A DNA stretch of 64,000 bases, taken from assembly GCA_963676415.1 (NCBI GenBank), contig OY781097.1, positions 2,728,001-2,792,000 of the forward strand, given 5' to 3'. This DNA comes from G963662905 sp963676415. GTDB lineage: Bacteria > Bacteroidota > Bacteroidia > Bacteroidales > WRLA01. Each line of letters starts with the position of its first letter. The first letter of the stretch is position 1. The position numbers were made by a program, and so were the translations under genes. Below, piece by piece: positions 42,053-51,400 of this stretch. The notes under the pieces are model-generated. The model made no database searches, was not told the origin of the DNA, and worked only from the letters and a program-made list of their open reading frames with translations.

Positions 42053-44314
42053 ATGTATCAGATTGATACAGAAGAGGAACGCAAACAAATAATTAAACGA
42101 TACAGGAAACTGTTGTCTGTATGGACACCAAATCCGGCCACAGCCGAAGAAGATCAGGATATGGTGCGCCGTGCATTTAACCTGGCTGTTGAGGCACATC
42201 GCGATATGCGGAGAAAAAGTGGGGAGCCTTATATTTACCATCCACTTGCTGTAGCGCAGATTTGTGTTTCGGAGATTGGCCTGGGAGCTACTTCAATTGT
42301 ATGTGCTTTGCTGCATGATGTTGTAGAAGATACCGATTATACTTTAGAAGATATCCAAGGACAGTTTGGAGAAAAGGTCAGTAAAATTATTGATGGCCTG
42401 ACCAAAATCAAAGGTATTTTTGATAATAATAAGGATCAGTCGGCTATGGCGGCGAATCAAAAAAAGCTTATGATTACCCTGGCCGAGGATGTGCGGGTCA
42501 TTTTGATTAAAATGGCCGACCGTTTGCACAATATGCGCACGCTTGGGGCAATGCCGCAACGTAAGCAGCTAAAAATTAGTGGAGAAACCATCTACCTCTA
42601 TGCTCCATTGGCACATCGGCTGGGCCTATATGCAATCAAAAGTGAGCTGGAAGATTTATCGCTCAAATATACCGAGCCGCTCATTTATGAAGGTATTTTT
42701 ACTAAACTACAGGCATCCCTGAAAAACCATAACTCGCTTATCCGCAAGTTTATATATCCAATTAAAAAGGATTTGGGACAAAGGGGGTATGCATACGAAA
42801 TTCAGGAGCGCGCAAAATCAGTTTATTCCATTTGGAGTAAAATGAAAAAGAAGCAGATCCCTTTTGAGGAGATCTATGATATTTTTGCGATCCGCATTAT
42901 CCTCGATGTTCCCCCTGAGGATGAGCGTAAAGCATGCTGGGAAGCATATACCATTATTACCGACCACTTTCGGCCGAAACCCGACCGGATACGCGATTGG
43001 ATTACAACGCCCAAAGCCAATGGATATCAGGCTTTACATATTACGGTGATGAGTGATTCCGGAAAATGGGTGGAAGTGCAAATCCGCACGCGTCGTATGG
43101 ACGAAATCGCTGAAAAAGGATTTGCGGCTCATTGGAAGTATAAAGGCTCAGATTATGATGAGAGTAATCTGGAACATTGGCTTGACCGCATCCGCGATAT
43201 GCTCACCGGACCGGATTCCAATGCGCTGGATTTCATGGACAGCTTTCAGGGATACCTGTTTACGCAGGAAATTTTCCTGTTTACACCTCAGGGAGAGCTG
43301 AGAATTTTGCCGGCAGGATCAACGGTGCTCGATTTTGCCTTTGCCATACATACCGAATTGGGTTTTCAATGTATCGGTGCAAACGTGAACCATAAATTAC
43401 GTCCAAGAAATACTGTTCTGAAAAGCGGTGATCAGGTTGAGGTTTTGACCAGCAAAGCGCAGCAACCGCGCGAAGAGTGGCTGTCCTACGTAGTGACTAC
43501 AAGGGCAAAATCGGCTTTACGCCAACATTTTAAGGAAACACGGAAACCATACATCGAGAAAGGAAAAGAATTGTTGAAGGGATATTTCAACGAACTGGGC
43601 CTGGAGTTTGCGCACGAGAATATAAAAAAGTTTTATCTGAAGCAATCTTTGCGTTCGGCCCATGAGCTTTACTACAAGGTTTCTTTGGGTGAAATCGGGA
43701 TCAGTGAACTGAAAAATTGCTGTCAGGAAAATGATAAAGAACGAGGATGGTTCTCGTATATTAATCCGTTTAATCGTTCCAAAAAAGAAATTCCCGGCCC
43801 GCTCACCCTTAGCGAAACCTTTGTGCAGGAATTGAAGAAACGTAGCAATACATTGATTCTTAACGAAGAAGAAAAAATTCATTGGGAAGCTGCAAGTTGC
43901 TGCCATCCTATTCCTGGCGATGACGTGATGGGTTTTATTGACATTGAAAAAGATAAAATTATTGTCCATCGCACCCAATGCCGTCAGGCACTGGCTTTGA
44001 TGGCTACCTTTGGGAATAATGTAATCAAAGCCAAATGGTATGAAGACCAAACACCTTCATTTCTTGCCGGTATCTCGGTAAACGGTGTAGATCGCAAAGG
44101 ATTAATCAACCAACTTACTCAAATTATCTCCAACGAGTTGAATACGAATATTAAATCCTTTAAAATTGAATCCAATGACGGCGTTTTTGATGGCGAAATT
44201 ATGCTCTATATAACCAATATAAATCACCTGACCAACATCATATCAAAAATTAAAAAAATCAAGCAGGTTAAGAAGGTTTTGCGTTTGTCGCGCGAAAATC
44301 TCTATGAAGACTAA
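42053..44314 (+). CDS. Bifunctional (p)ppGpp synthetase/hydrolase (RelA/SpoT family)
   Basis: 753 residues from the ATG at 42053; an upstream in-frame extension is not homologous. The order is a hydrolase HD domain with YIYHPLAVAQI and ALLHDVVEDTDYT, so hydrolysis is likely active. The synthetase domain follows with RAKSVYSIWSKMKKK, EEIYDIFAIRI and TTPKANGYQALHITV. TGS (IFLFTPQGELRILPAGSTVLDFAF), helical/zinc-finger and ACT domains (FLAGISVNGVDRKGLINQLTQII) complete it. The enzyme sets the alarmone level in the stringent response. It precedes a Fur-family gene and purA; purA makes adenylosuccinate, an enzyme step known to be ppGpp-sensitive in other bacteria. Confidence 0.95.
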   Translation: MYQIDTEEERKQIIKRYRKLLSVWTPNPATAEEDQDMVRRAFNLAVEAHRDMRRKSGEPYIYHPLAVAQICVSEIGLGATSIVCALLHDVVEDTDYTLEDIQGQFGEKVSKIIDGLTKIKGIFDNNKDQSAMAANQKKLMITLAEDVRVILIKMADRLHNMRTLGAMPQRKQLKISGETIYLYAPLAHRLGLYAIKSELEDLSLKYTEPLIYEGIFTKLQASLKNHNSLIRKFIYPIKKDLGQRGYAYEIQERAKSVYSIWSKMKKKQIPFEEIYDIFAIRIILDVPPEDERKACWEAYTIITDHFRPKPDRIRDWITTPKANGYQALHITVMSDSGKWVEVQIRTRRMDEIAEKGFAAHWKYKGSDYDESNLEHWLDRIRDMLTGPDSNALDFMDSFQGYLFTQEIFLFTPQGELRILPAGSTVLDFAFAIHTELGFQCIGANVNHKLRPRNTVLKSGDQVEVLTSKAQQPREEWLSYVVTTRAKSALRQHFKETRKPYIEKGKELLKGYFNELGLEFAHENIKKFYLKQSLRSAHELYYKVSLGEIGISELKNCCQENDKERGWFSYINPFNRSKKEIPGPLTLSETFVQELKKRSNTLILNEEEKIHWEAASCCHPIPGDDVMGFIDIEKDKIIVHRTQCRQALALMATFGNNVIKAKWYEDQTPSFLAGISVNGVDRKGLINQLTQIISNELNTNIKSFKIESNDGVFDGEIMLYITNINHLTNIISKIKKIKQVKKVLRLSRENLYED

Positions 44315-44321
44315 ATAAAAA

Positions 44322-44353
44322 TTTGCCAGTTTAAAGCTATTTCCTAAATTTGC
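44322..44353 (+). promoter_or_regulatory. Full Bacteroidota promoter (-33 and -7 boxes) after relA/spoT
   Basis: TTTG (44322-44325), a 19-base spacer, then TAAATTTGC (44345-44353). This is the best complete TTTG-N19-TAnnTTTG match I see in the window. Transcription would begin near 44358, upstream of a strong hairpin. Confidence 0.6.
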
Positions 44354-44389
44354 AGAATCAACAATTAAATGTTTGATTTATATGTAATT

Positions 44390-44440
44390 AATTTGATAAA
44401 AAGCGAGTAGCGCCAACTTTTTATCAAATTATTTTTATTT
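44390..44440 (+). terminator. Strong hairpin between relA/spoT and the Fur-family gene
   Basis: AATTTGATAAAAAG (44390-44403) pairs perfectly over 14 bases with CTTTTTATCAAATT (44417-44430), followed by ATTTTTATTT. It fits an intrinsic terminator for relA/spoT. Because a full promoter lies just before it, an RNA of about 80 bases could also be made here. Confidence 0.65.
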
Positions 44441-44501
44441 ATACTAAATTGATATAAAAAATTAGTACCTTTACAAAGTGATAACGGAAAAAGTACTTGG
44501 C

Positions 44502-44990
44502 ATGAAAGAAATTGATAATGAGACCTTTGAGGCCGTACAGGCCATTTTTACAGACTACCTGCAAGGCAAAGGCCATCGAAAAACTCCTGAACGATATACT
44601 ATTTTAAAGGAGATTTATTCCACTGACGGGCATTTTGACATTGAGTCGCTCTACATCCGAATGAAGCGCAATAAGTACAGGGTTAGCCGTGCTACCCTCT
44701 ACAATACCATTGAGCTTTTGCTTGATTGTAACCTGGTAACCAAACATCAGTTTGGAAGCAGTTGCGCACAATTTGAAAAATCCTATAAATTTCAACAGCA
44801 CGATCATTTTATTTGTCTTGAAAAAGGGGAAGTGCGTGAAATTAAAGAATTCTGCGATCCGCGGATACAGGAAATCAAAGCCTCTGTAGAACAATTGCTC
44901 GATGTGGAAATTACGCACCACAGCCTGACCTTCTATGGAAAATGTAATGATCATCAGGAGATAAAAAAAACCGAAGAAGTACCTGATTAG
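44502..44990 (+). CDS. Fur-family metal-responsive transcriptional regulator
   Basis: 162 residues from the ATG at 44502; a GTG eight codons upstream lies within a likely promoter (TACCTTTA at 44466-44473) and is less likely. The winged-helix domain reads GHRKTPERYTILKEIYSTDGHFDIESLYIRMKRNKYRVSRATLYNTIELLLDCNLV. The metal/dimerisation domain has QQHDHFICLEKGEVREIKEFCDPRI and ITHHSLTFYGKCND. The usual zinc CxxC after HDHxIC reads CLEK, so one structural zinc ligand is missing. Which metal or redox signal it senses cannot be told. It is flanked by hairpins and by purA downstream. Confidence 0.88.
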   Translation: MKEIDNETFEAVQAIFTDYLQGKGHRKTPERYTILKEIYSTDGHFDIESLYIRMKRNKYRVSRATLYNTIELLLDCNLVTKHQFGSSCAQFEKSYKFQQHDHFICLEKGEVREIKEFCDPRIQEIKASVEQLLDVEITHHSLTFYGKCNDHQEIKKTEEVPD

Positions 44991-45005
44991 TACAAATTAA
45001 TATAG

Positions 45006-45069
45006 TACCTTTGAGGAGATGATTTTAAAACTTAAAATCCGTTCATAACAGCGGGTTTTAAGTTTTTTT
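45006..45069 (+). promoter_or_regulatory. Promoter element followed by a terminator hairpin in the purA leader
   Basis: TACCTTTG (45006-45013) is a -7 element. It is followed at once by AAACTTAAAATCCG (45028-45041), which pairs with CGGGTTTTAAGTTT (45052-45065), and then TTTTG. The hairpin stands between this promoter and the purA ATG at 45102. It may simply end the Fur-gene transcript, or act as an attenuator for purA. Confidence 0.55.
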
Positions 45070-45101
45070 GTGTGTTTTGTTTAGCAGAAAATGATTTTAA
45101 A

Positions 45102-46385
45102 ATGAAAGTTGATTTACTTCTTGGATTACAATGGGGCGATGAAGGAAAGGGAAAGATTGTTGATGTCCTTGCTCCTAAATACGATATCATAGCCCGTTTT
45201 CAGGGTGGCCCAAATGCCGGCCATACCATTGAGTTTGATGGGAAAAAGTTTGTCTTGCACCTGATCCCATCAGGGATTTTCGATCCCAAAACCGAAAATA
45301 TAATCGGCAATGGAGTTATTATTGATCCCTATATCCTCATGGGTGAGATTAATGGGCTTCGTGCCAAAGGGATTGACCCGGCAAAAAATATGATGATCAG
45401 CAAAAAAGCCCATCTGATCCTCCCAACACACCGTATGCTGGACGCTGCCTACGAGCAGTCCAAAGGCAAGAATAAAATCGGAAGTACCTTAAAAGGCATT
45501 GGCCCAACTTATACGGATAAAGTTGCCCGTATCGGGATGCGCACAATGGATATGTTTGCCGATGATTTCAAGAAGAAGTACGTTGCCCTGCGCCAAAAAC
45601 ATATGGACATTGCCAAAAGCTATGGCTTTGATCCTTCAACATTAATGCTTGATAAAATGCCTTTGCAGGCTTACGAAGAAGCATGGATGAATGCAGTGGA
45701 AGAACTCAAGGAAATTCCTTTTATTGATAGCGAGTACTACATTAATGAAGCTCTGGCAGAAGGCAAAAAAGTTCTGGCAGAAGGAGCTCAAGGTACATTG
45801 CTGGATGTGGATTTTGGCTCTTATCCCTTTGTGACCTCTTCCAATACTACAGCTGCAGGATTGTGTTCCGGGCTTGGCATTGCACCATCAAAAGTAGGTC
45901 GCGTATTTGGAATTGTAAAAGCATATTGCACACGTGTTGGCAGCGGTCCGTTCCCTACAGAGCTGTTTGATGATGACGGCCAGAAACTTCGCGATGTAGG
46001 CCATGAATACGGATCGACAACCGGACGGCCAAGACGTTGTGGCTGGCTCGATATGCCGGCACTCAATTATTCAGTAATGCTGAACGGTGTTACCGATCTC
46101 ATTATTACAAAACCGGATGTGCTTAATGATTTTGATGATGTGAAAGTTTGCACTTCTTATAAGCTTGAAGATATTGAAACAAAACAGTTCCAACCATGCA
46201 ACAACAATGCCGTACCAGTTTTGACTAATATCAAAGGATGGAAATCTGATTTGGGAAAAGCGGATGAGTACGAAGAACTCCCGTATGCATTTCAGGAATA
46301 TATCCGTTTTATCGAAGAGCAAACAAAAGTAAAAGTGAGCATCGTTTCTGTTGGTCCCGACCGATCAGAAACTATTGTCAGGTAA
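45102..46385 (+). CDS. purA: Adenylosuccinate synthetase
   Basis: 427 residues from the ATG at 45102, which puts the GTP loop LGLQWGDEGKGKIVDVLA at the N-terminus as usual. It condenses IMP and aspartate with GTP to adenylosuccinate, the first committed step to AMP. Other motifs are GGPNAGHT, GIGPTYTDKVAR, EGAQGTLLDVDFGSYPFVTSSNT and SVGPDRSETIV at the end. An earlier in-frame ATG adds ten unrelated residues. Its leader holds a strong hairpin behind a promoter element. It ends at a bidirectional terminator shared with ispF. Confidence 0.97.
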   Translation: MKVDLLLGLQWGDEGKGKIVDVLAPKYDIIARFQGGPNAGHTIEFDGKKFVLHLIPSGIFDPKTENIIGNGVIIDPYILMGEINGLRAKGIDPAKNMMISKKAHLILPTHRMLDAAYEQSKGKNKIGSTLKGIGPTYTDKVARIGMRTMDMFADDFKKKYVALRQKHMDIAKSYGFDPSTLMLDKMPLQAYEEAWMNAVEELKEIPFIDSEYYINEALAEGKKVLAEGAQGTLLDVDFGSYPFVTSSNTTAAGLCSGLGIAPSKVGRVFGIVKAYCTRVGSGPFPTELFDDDGQKLRDVGHEYGSTTGRPRRCGWLDMPALNYSVMLNGVTDLIITKPDVLNDFDDVKVCTSYKLEDIETKQFQPCNNNAVPVLTNIKGWKSDLGKADEYEELPYAFQEYIRFIEEQTKVKVSIVSVGPDRSETIVR

Positions 46386-46405
46386 TGTTGAATAAAAAAT
46401 ACAGC

Positions 46406-46436
46406 AAAGCCGTTTCTGATCAGGAGCGGCTTTTTT
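46406..46436. terminator. Bidirectional terminator between purA and ispF
   Basis: AAAGCCG (46406-46412) pairs with CGGCTTT (46427-46433), with the palindrome CTGATCAG inside and T residues on the plus strand. A-rich DNA on the other side lets it work for ispF as well. Confidence 0.75.
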
Positions 46437-46911
46437 GGGTTATAATGCAAACAGCATAAGCACTGACGCCTTCTTCACGTCCTTCAAAACCAAGCTTTTC
46501 CGTAGTGGTGGCTTTTACCGAAATTTGGTCTGTTTCAATTTCCATAACTTCTGCCAAACGTTTTTTCATATTATCGATGAAAGGGGAAACTTTTGGCTTT
46601 TGTAAGGCAATAGTGCTGTCGATATTCCCGATGGAATATCCTTTTTCTTTCAGTAAGCCAATAACTTGTTTGAGCAGGATGGTGCTGTCAATCCCTTTGT
46701 ATGTGCTTTGGTTATCAGGAAAATGGAAGCCTATATCGCGTAAATTAGCTGCACCCAGCAAAGCATCACAAATGGCATGCACCAGCACATCTGCATCCGA
46801 ATGGCCAAGCATGGTTTTGCTGTGCGGTATTTCAATTCCGCCAATGGTGAGGGCTTTTCCTTCGCCCAGTTGATGGACATCGAGTCCGAAACCTATCCTG
46901 AAATTTTCCAT
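46420..46911 (-). CDS. ispF: 2-C-methyl-D-erythritol 2,4-cyclodiphosphate synthase
   Basis: 163 residues from the ATG at 46911, chosen because the family starts directly with MENFRIGFGLDVHQL. It cyclises CDP-methylerythritol 2-phosphate in the non-mevalonate isoprenoid pathway. Zinc ligands are in the DVH motif and in HSDADVLVHAICDALLGAANLRDIG (core HSDADVLVH). The end motif is ATTTEKLGFEGREEGVSAYAVCII. It lies downstream of porV on the same strand but is separated by a hairpin. The stop region overlaps the purA terminator. Confidence 0.96.
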   Translation of the reverse strand: MENFRIGFGLDVHQLGEGKALTIGGIEIPHSKTMLGHSDADVLVHAICDALLGAANLRDIGFHFPDNQSTYKGIDSTILLKQVIGLLKEKGYSIGNIDSTIALQKPKVSPFIDNMKKRLAEVMEIETDQISVKATTTEKLGFEGREEGVSAYAVCIITQKSRS

Positions 46912-46929
46912 AAAGCAAATAAAATAAAA

Positions 46930-46957
46930 AATGGCCATCCGGAAGGACAGCCATTTC
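46930..46957 (-). terminator. Hairpin after porV
   Basis: AATGGC and GCCATT arms surround an inner TCC/GGA pairing, with T-rich DNA beyond on the minus strand. It separates porV from ispF. Confidence 0.55.
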
Positions 46958-46978
46958 AAAATATTTTAATTTTTTGAA

Positions 46979-48175
46979 TTATTCGTCACTGCTTGCCTGC
47001 GCTTTGAAGGCGTCAAAGTCGAAAATTAGGGTAAAACGGAGTGTGTTTTCCAATGGGCTTCTTTGGCTTGTAGGAATCAGATAGGCCACATCAAGTCCGA
47101 ACACATTGTAACGTAAACTGGCACCCAAGGTGAAATATTCACGTGCACCTTTAATTTCGCTTTCGTGGAAATAACCACCACGAACCGCAAACTGCTTGTT
47201 ATACCAGTATTCAACGCCCAATGAGTAGGCAAACTCTTTGAGCTCTTCGCTGAATCCATCGGGAGCATCATAGAAAGACTGGATCATACCCTGAAGAACA
47301 GAAACATCTGGATCTTTTCCTTTTTCGATAACAGGGTTGCCACTGGCATCAGTTGAGTCCGGATAATAAATTGGGGGTGTTGGAACCAGTAATTTGTTGA
47401 ATTCCAAAGTAAATGAAAGGCTGTTAAATTTGTCGAGATCAAGGCTGAATGTAGGGCCGAATTTTAAAGTTGTTGGAATGAACGCTTTTTCTGTTCCATT
47501 GCTGTAATTGATTTTGCTACCAATATTACAGATGTTCATACCCAAGCCAAGTTGACCTTTGCGGCCATTGGAGAAATTGTATTCATTGCGGTAATAAACC
47601 GAAACATCAGCAGCAACACTCACGCCGGCATGTGTTTCGGCTCCCTGCACAAACTGACCCTGCGTCAGGTTTGAGTATATGAAGCGTGCTGCAACAGCAC
47701 CGGAGAGTTTTGGGGTAAATTTCCTTGAATAGGTCGCATCGAACGCCCATTCGTTGGGCTGATAGGTTCCTTTGGATACGCCCTGATTATCAGTGAACTG
47801 GATTTGTCCAAGTGAGAAATAGCGCAAGGATGCTGCAATAGCTGAGCGGTCATCGAGGCGTTTGTAGCCTACCAGATACGCTAATCCGATATCATCTACG
47901 AGTTCGCGCAGCCATGGAGAATATGAAATGGCAAATCCCATGTCTTTTTCGATAAAGGCATATTTTGCGGGGTTCCAATACATTGATGAAACATCAGGAG
48001 AGGTGGAAACACCTACGTCACCCATACCGCCACTACGGGCATCGGGGCTGATGGTTATAAATGGAACTGCTGTTGTAATCGCATTGATATCGTCCTGGGC
48101 ATAGGTTCTTGTTCCGAAAAGGATGAAAGTGAGCCCGAGTAAAACTGTCGATAATAAACCGGCGTTTCGTCGCAT
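46979..48175 (-). CDS. porV: Type IX secretion outer-membrane protein PorV
   Basis: 398 residues. Signal peptide (about 1-26, FGTRTYAQ), then the diagnostic PorV N-terminus ITTAVPFITISPDARSGGMGDVGVSTSPDVSSMYWNPAKYAF. A FadL-like 14-strand barrel follows and ends LRFTLIFDFDAF plus a short acidic tail. PorV collects cargo from the T9SS translocon and hands it to PorU for cleavage and attachment. It is downstream of porU on the same strand (246-base gap holding a repeat), and gldJ and sprF lie just beyond. The length and motifs are normal. Confidence 0.95.
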   Translation of the reverse strand: MRRNAGLLSTVLLGLTFILFGTRTYAQDDINAITTAVPFITISPDARSGGMGDVGVSTSPDVSSMYWNPAKYAFIEKDMGFAISYSPWLRELVDDIGLAYLVGYKRLDDRSAIAASLRYFSLGQIQFTDNQGVSKGTYQPNEWAFDATYSRKFTPKLSGAVAARFIYSNLTQGQFVQGAETHAGVSVAADVSVYYRNEYNFSNGRKGQLGLGMNICNIGSKINYSNGTEKAFIPTTLKFGPTFSLDLDKFNSLSFTLEFNKLLVPTPPIYYPDSTDASGNPVIEKGKDPDVSVLQGMIQSFYDAPDGFSEELKEFAYSLGVEYWYNKQFAVRGGYFHESEIKGAREYFTLGASLRYNVFGLDVAYLIPTSQRSPLENTLRFTLIFDFDAFKAQASSDE

Positions 48176-48272
48176 AAACTATTAAGTTATTAGATAAAAT
48201 TTTAAGTCTGCAAAAGTAACGAATATTATGTAAGTATAGTATCTGCTACTGAATGCTAATTTTAATTTGTTT

Positions 48273-48420
48273 CTGTCCATAATGTCCGAACTCAGCCTTA
48301 TCCTTCCGAAAGCTTCCGAAGTTGATAACAGTCAGCTACTTCAGTAATCTCCTTGTTTTCAACACAAAGAATGCCTCGATCTTGAACATTCTGAGCCTGA
48401 AGACCTACTTATGGATAGAC
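48273..48420. repeat. Degraded copy of the palindromic element family seen at 27 kb
   Basis: TGTCCATAATGTC near the left end and AATGCCTCGATCTTGAACATTCTGA near the right (core TCGATCTTGAACATTCTG) match the scaffold of the element at 27166-27325. The loop region ACAGTC...CTCCTTGTTT matches as well. The arms differ. It occupies most of the 246-base gap between porU and porV. Confidence 0.6.
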
Positions 48421-48421
48421 T

Positions 48422-51400
48422 TTAATTGGTGATAATTATTTTTTGATAATAGGTGTTTTCGTCACCATATTCGTTTTTAATTCGCATGGCACAAACATAA
48501 AATCCCTGAGGCAGTTTGTTGCCGTTTAGGCCGGTACCGTTCCATACAACCGGCTCTATGCTTTTGCCTGCGGTATGGGTGGCGCGTTCAAATGCTGAAA
48601 CCAATCGGCCTTCAATATCATAAACCAAAAAGTTGATATGGATGAGCCCAGGAGGCAGATTATGATCAAAGCGGATTTTTGTCTCGGTGCTAAACGGATT
48701 GGGTTTTACTTCAAGATTGGTGATGAGCATATTGTTGCCTTTCATAATCACTTTGAAGGTAATGCTTGCTTCTGAGGAATTATTTTGTGTGTCCCAGGCT
48801 TTTAACCTAATAATATGTGGTCCTTCGCTAAGTCCTGTGAAAGGAAACCTTATGCTGCCCTGAGTGTAATCGCCCTCTTTTTGAACAAAATAATCATTAA
48901 GTACGATTGGTGTATTGTTCTGATCCAGAGAGGCAATGATGTCTTTTCCTATTTGAGTGCCACGGTTAATCCCGGATTCATCTGATAACTCAGCAATTAG
49001 CAGTACATCAGGAATTGTATTCGCTCCATCAGTGAAGTTGGTGTCATTTAATTTCAGGCTAATCTTAGGGCCTTCGGTGTCGGGTGGCGCCAAAGGATCT
49101 GTCCCTCCCAACAAAAATGTAGTATCAAAACCTTTTGCCTCTGAAGTCTCGCTAAATGCATAGAAAGAGAGCTTCCCTTTGCTTAGGTTGTCGTGCAGCT
49201 CATTGGGAATAACCATTTCGGCGTCGAAAGAACCTTTGGTTACAATGGCACAGCTTTCAAAAAGAATATCTTTTTGTAGTTGATAATCAGCTACATAACT
49301 TTCGTTGTCCTGTCCAAGGGTTTGGTAGGTTTTTACATGATCGTACAGTTGTATTTGGACTGTTCCGTTAAAACCGGCATCATGCACATTATTATGGTAT
49401 ATTTTCCCTTCCAGCCTGATCTTGCTTCCACCATTGATTTCGGAGGTTTGCTGGCCGGAATATAAGTTGATGATTTTTTTGACTTGAATATCACGCTCCG
49501 GAATTGGGAGTTTCAATGCGGGATCTCCTAAAATTACTATATTGAGGAGTTTGTCTATGTTTCCATTTTCGTTTTTGCTGAAGCGGAAAATATCTCCGAT
49601 ACGCAGATCTTCGTACCCTCGTTTTGGCGTTAGGATATTTCTGTAAACCGCACGGTTGAATCCTGAATTTGTAGTGGCATAGGCCAGGCGGGTTGTAGTA
49701 AAAAGGGCATATCCACCACCTTGTTCCTCCAGAAACACATATTCTCCTGCAGATTTGAGCGATGGGTTGTCGAAACGGCTGAACTCACAGGTAGCTGTGA
49801 TAAATAAAGGCATCTTATTAATATTGCGCCAATTGAAAATGTCTGTATTGTCCAGGATTGCTTCGCCACTCCAGCCAAGTTCGCCGCCATGTCCCGTATA
49901 GTTGATTACCAAAGCGCCTTCTTCCACCTGATTTTTAATGGCTTCTTTTGCACCGGGATTAATTATTCCGCTGGTAGTCTTTTCAATCGTGTACGAATCG
50001 CTATAAATTTTATTGAGGTTGATAAATGGGCTTTCTTCGGTGATAATGTCCGACAAATACTCTGCTTGCTTTAAATGCAGGTTTTTATCAGAATCATCGG
50101 CAACAAGGCAAATGGTATTCCGCCAGATGCCCCGTGTGGAGTCACTTTTTTCAGCAAAGCGAAAAATTTTGTCATTAATCGTTTCTGCTTCCTCCTGTGA
50201 TGACGCAATTAACCGCCCAATACCAATATCCACGGATTGTCCATAGATTGTATCGCCTTCATTATCATCGAGCAGGCCGTAAAAATCGTCGGTAACATAG
50301 GTGTTGGCCACGTTCAGTGAATTTTCTGCCTGAACAGTTGGTATGAAATTGTGGTTCGGGCTGATGCGGTTTTTGGGATCATAACTTCCGTCGCCATAAA
50401 GGATGAGATATCCCGGTTTACGTGGGTCATTGGAGCGGTCGTACATCATTTTCATCAGTAAGCGAATCGCCATGGGATCTTGCGCACCGGAAGAAAATTC
50501 ATTGTAAATCTGTTGGGGTTCCACAACCAAAACATCAAATCCATCTACATTACGATGGAACTCAGCCAGTTCCTCTGCGTAAGGGCGGAAAAGCGGGTGC
50601 GTGACAATAACAATATCCTGAGCTTCGATGCTATGTAAATCCTGATTTGGGACTTCTTCAACAAATTCTGCTTTTCGTGCGGCATTTTCTACATCAAAAG
50701 CGAAGAATTCACGGAGCGTATTAGTTTCGGCTGTAAATTCAATATTTTGATTATTAAGGCTATAGGTGATGTTTTTTGGGCGAAGTCGGTCGGTAACGTC
50801 CCAAATAGCAAGTTTTTCGGGTGCTGATTCCAGTACAAAACGGCTTACAGAAGTGTCGGAAACGCTTTCTGTATCCCTGAAAAGGAATCCGTTATTTCTG
50901 AAAACCAGTCGTTCAAAAACATTGTATTCCACAAAATCAGTCCATGCTATTGCGCTGGCTTCAGGTTGGTCGTAATCGGCTACAAAATCAAATATGCCAT
51001 TGTCCGTAGTATAATATGTTTGTATATCGTCGTAAAAGGCATAAATAAAGCGGCGCTGATCTGCTTTTAATGCCTTAAAATTAATAGCTCCTATTTCGTT
51101 GTTTTCGTGCTTATAGGTAAAGGTACTTGGTTCAAAAGCCCGTGTTGCTGCCGCAGTTCTCATACTGATGCGTTTATCTTTGATAAGATGCGGGAAATTA
51201 AAAGAAAAACTTTGTGAAGTTTCGTCAAATAATTCTTTATCAAACCAGAGCTTGCCAGTGTGTGCGAGGTTTAAGTTGTCGCGGTTGTAGCCCTGATAAT
51301 TTAAAAACTGACGAACTTCAGTGTTGGCAGGTTTCAGCGGCTGGGGATCATCCTGGATACGTAGGCCGGGGCCGAGATCTGTCGTTAAAAAATAGTAACT

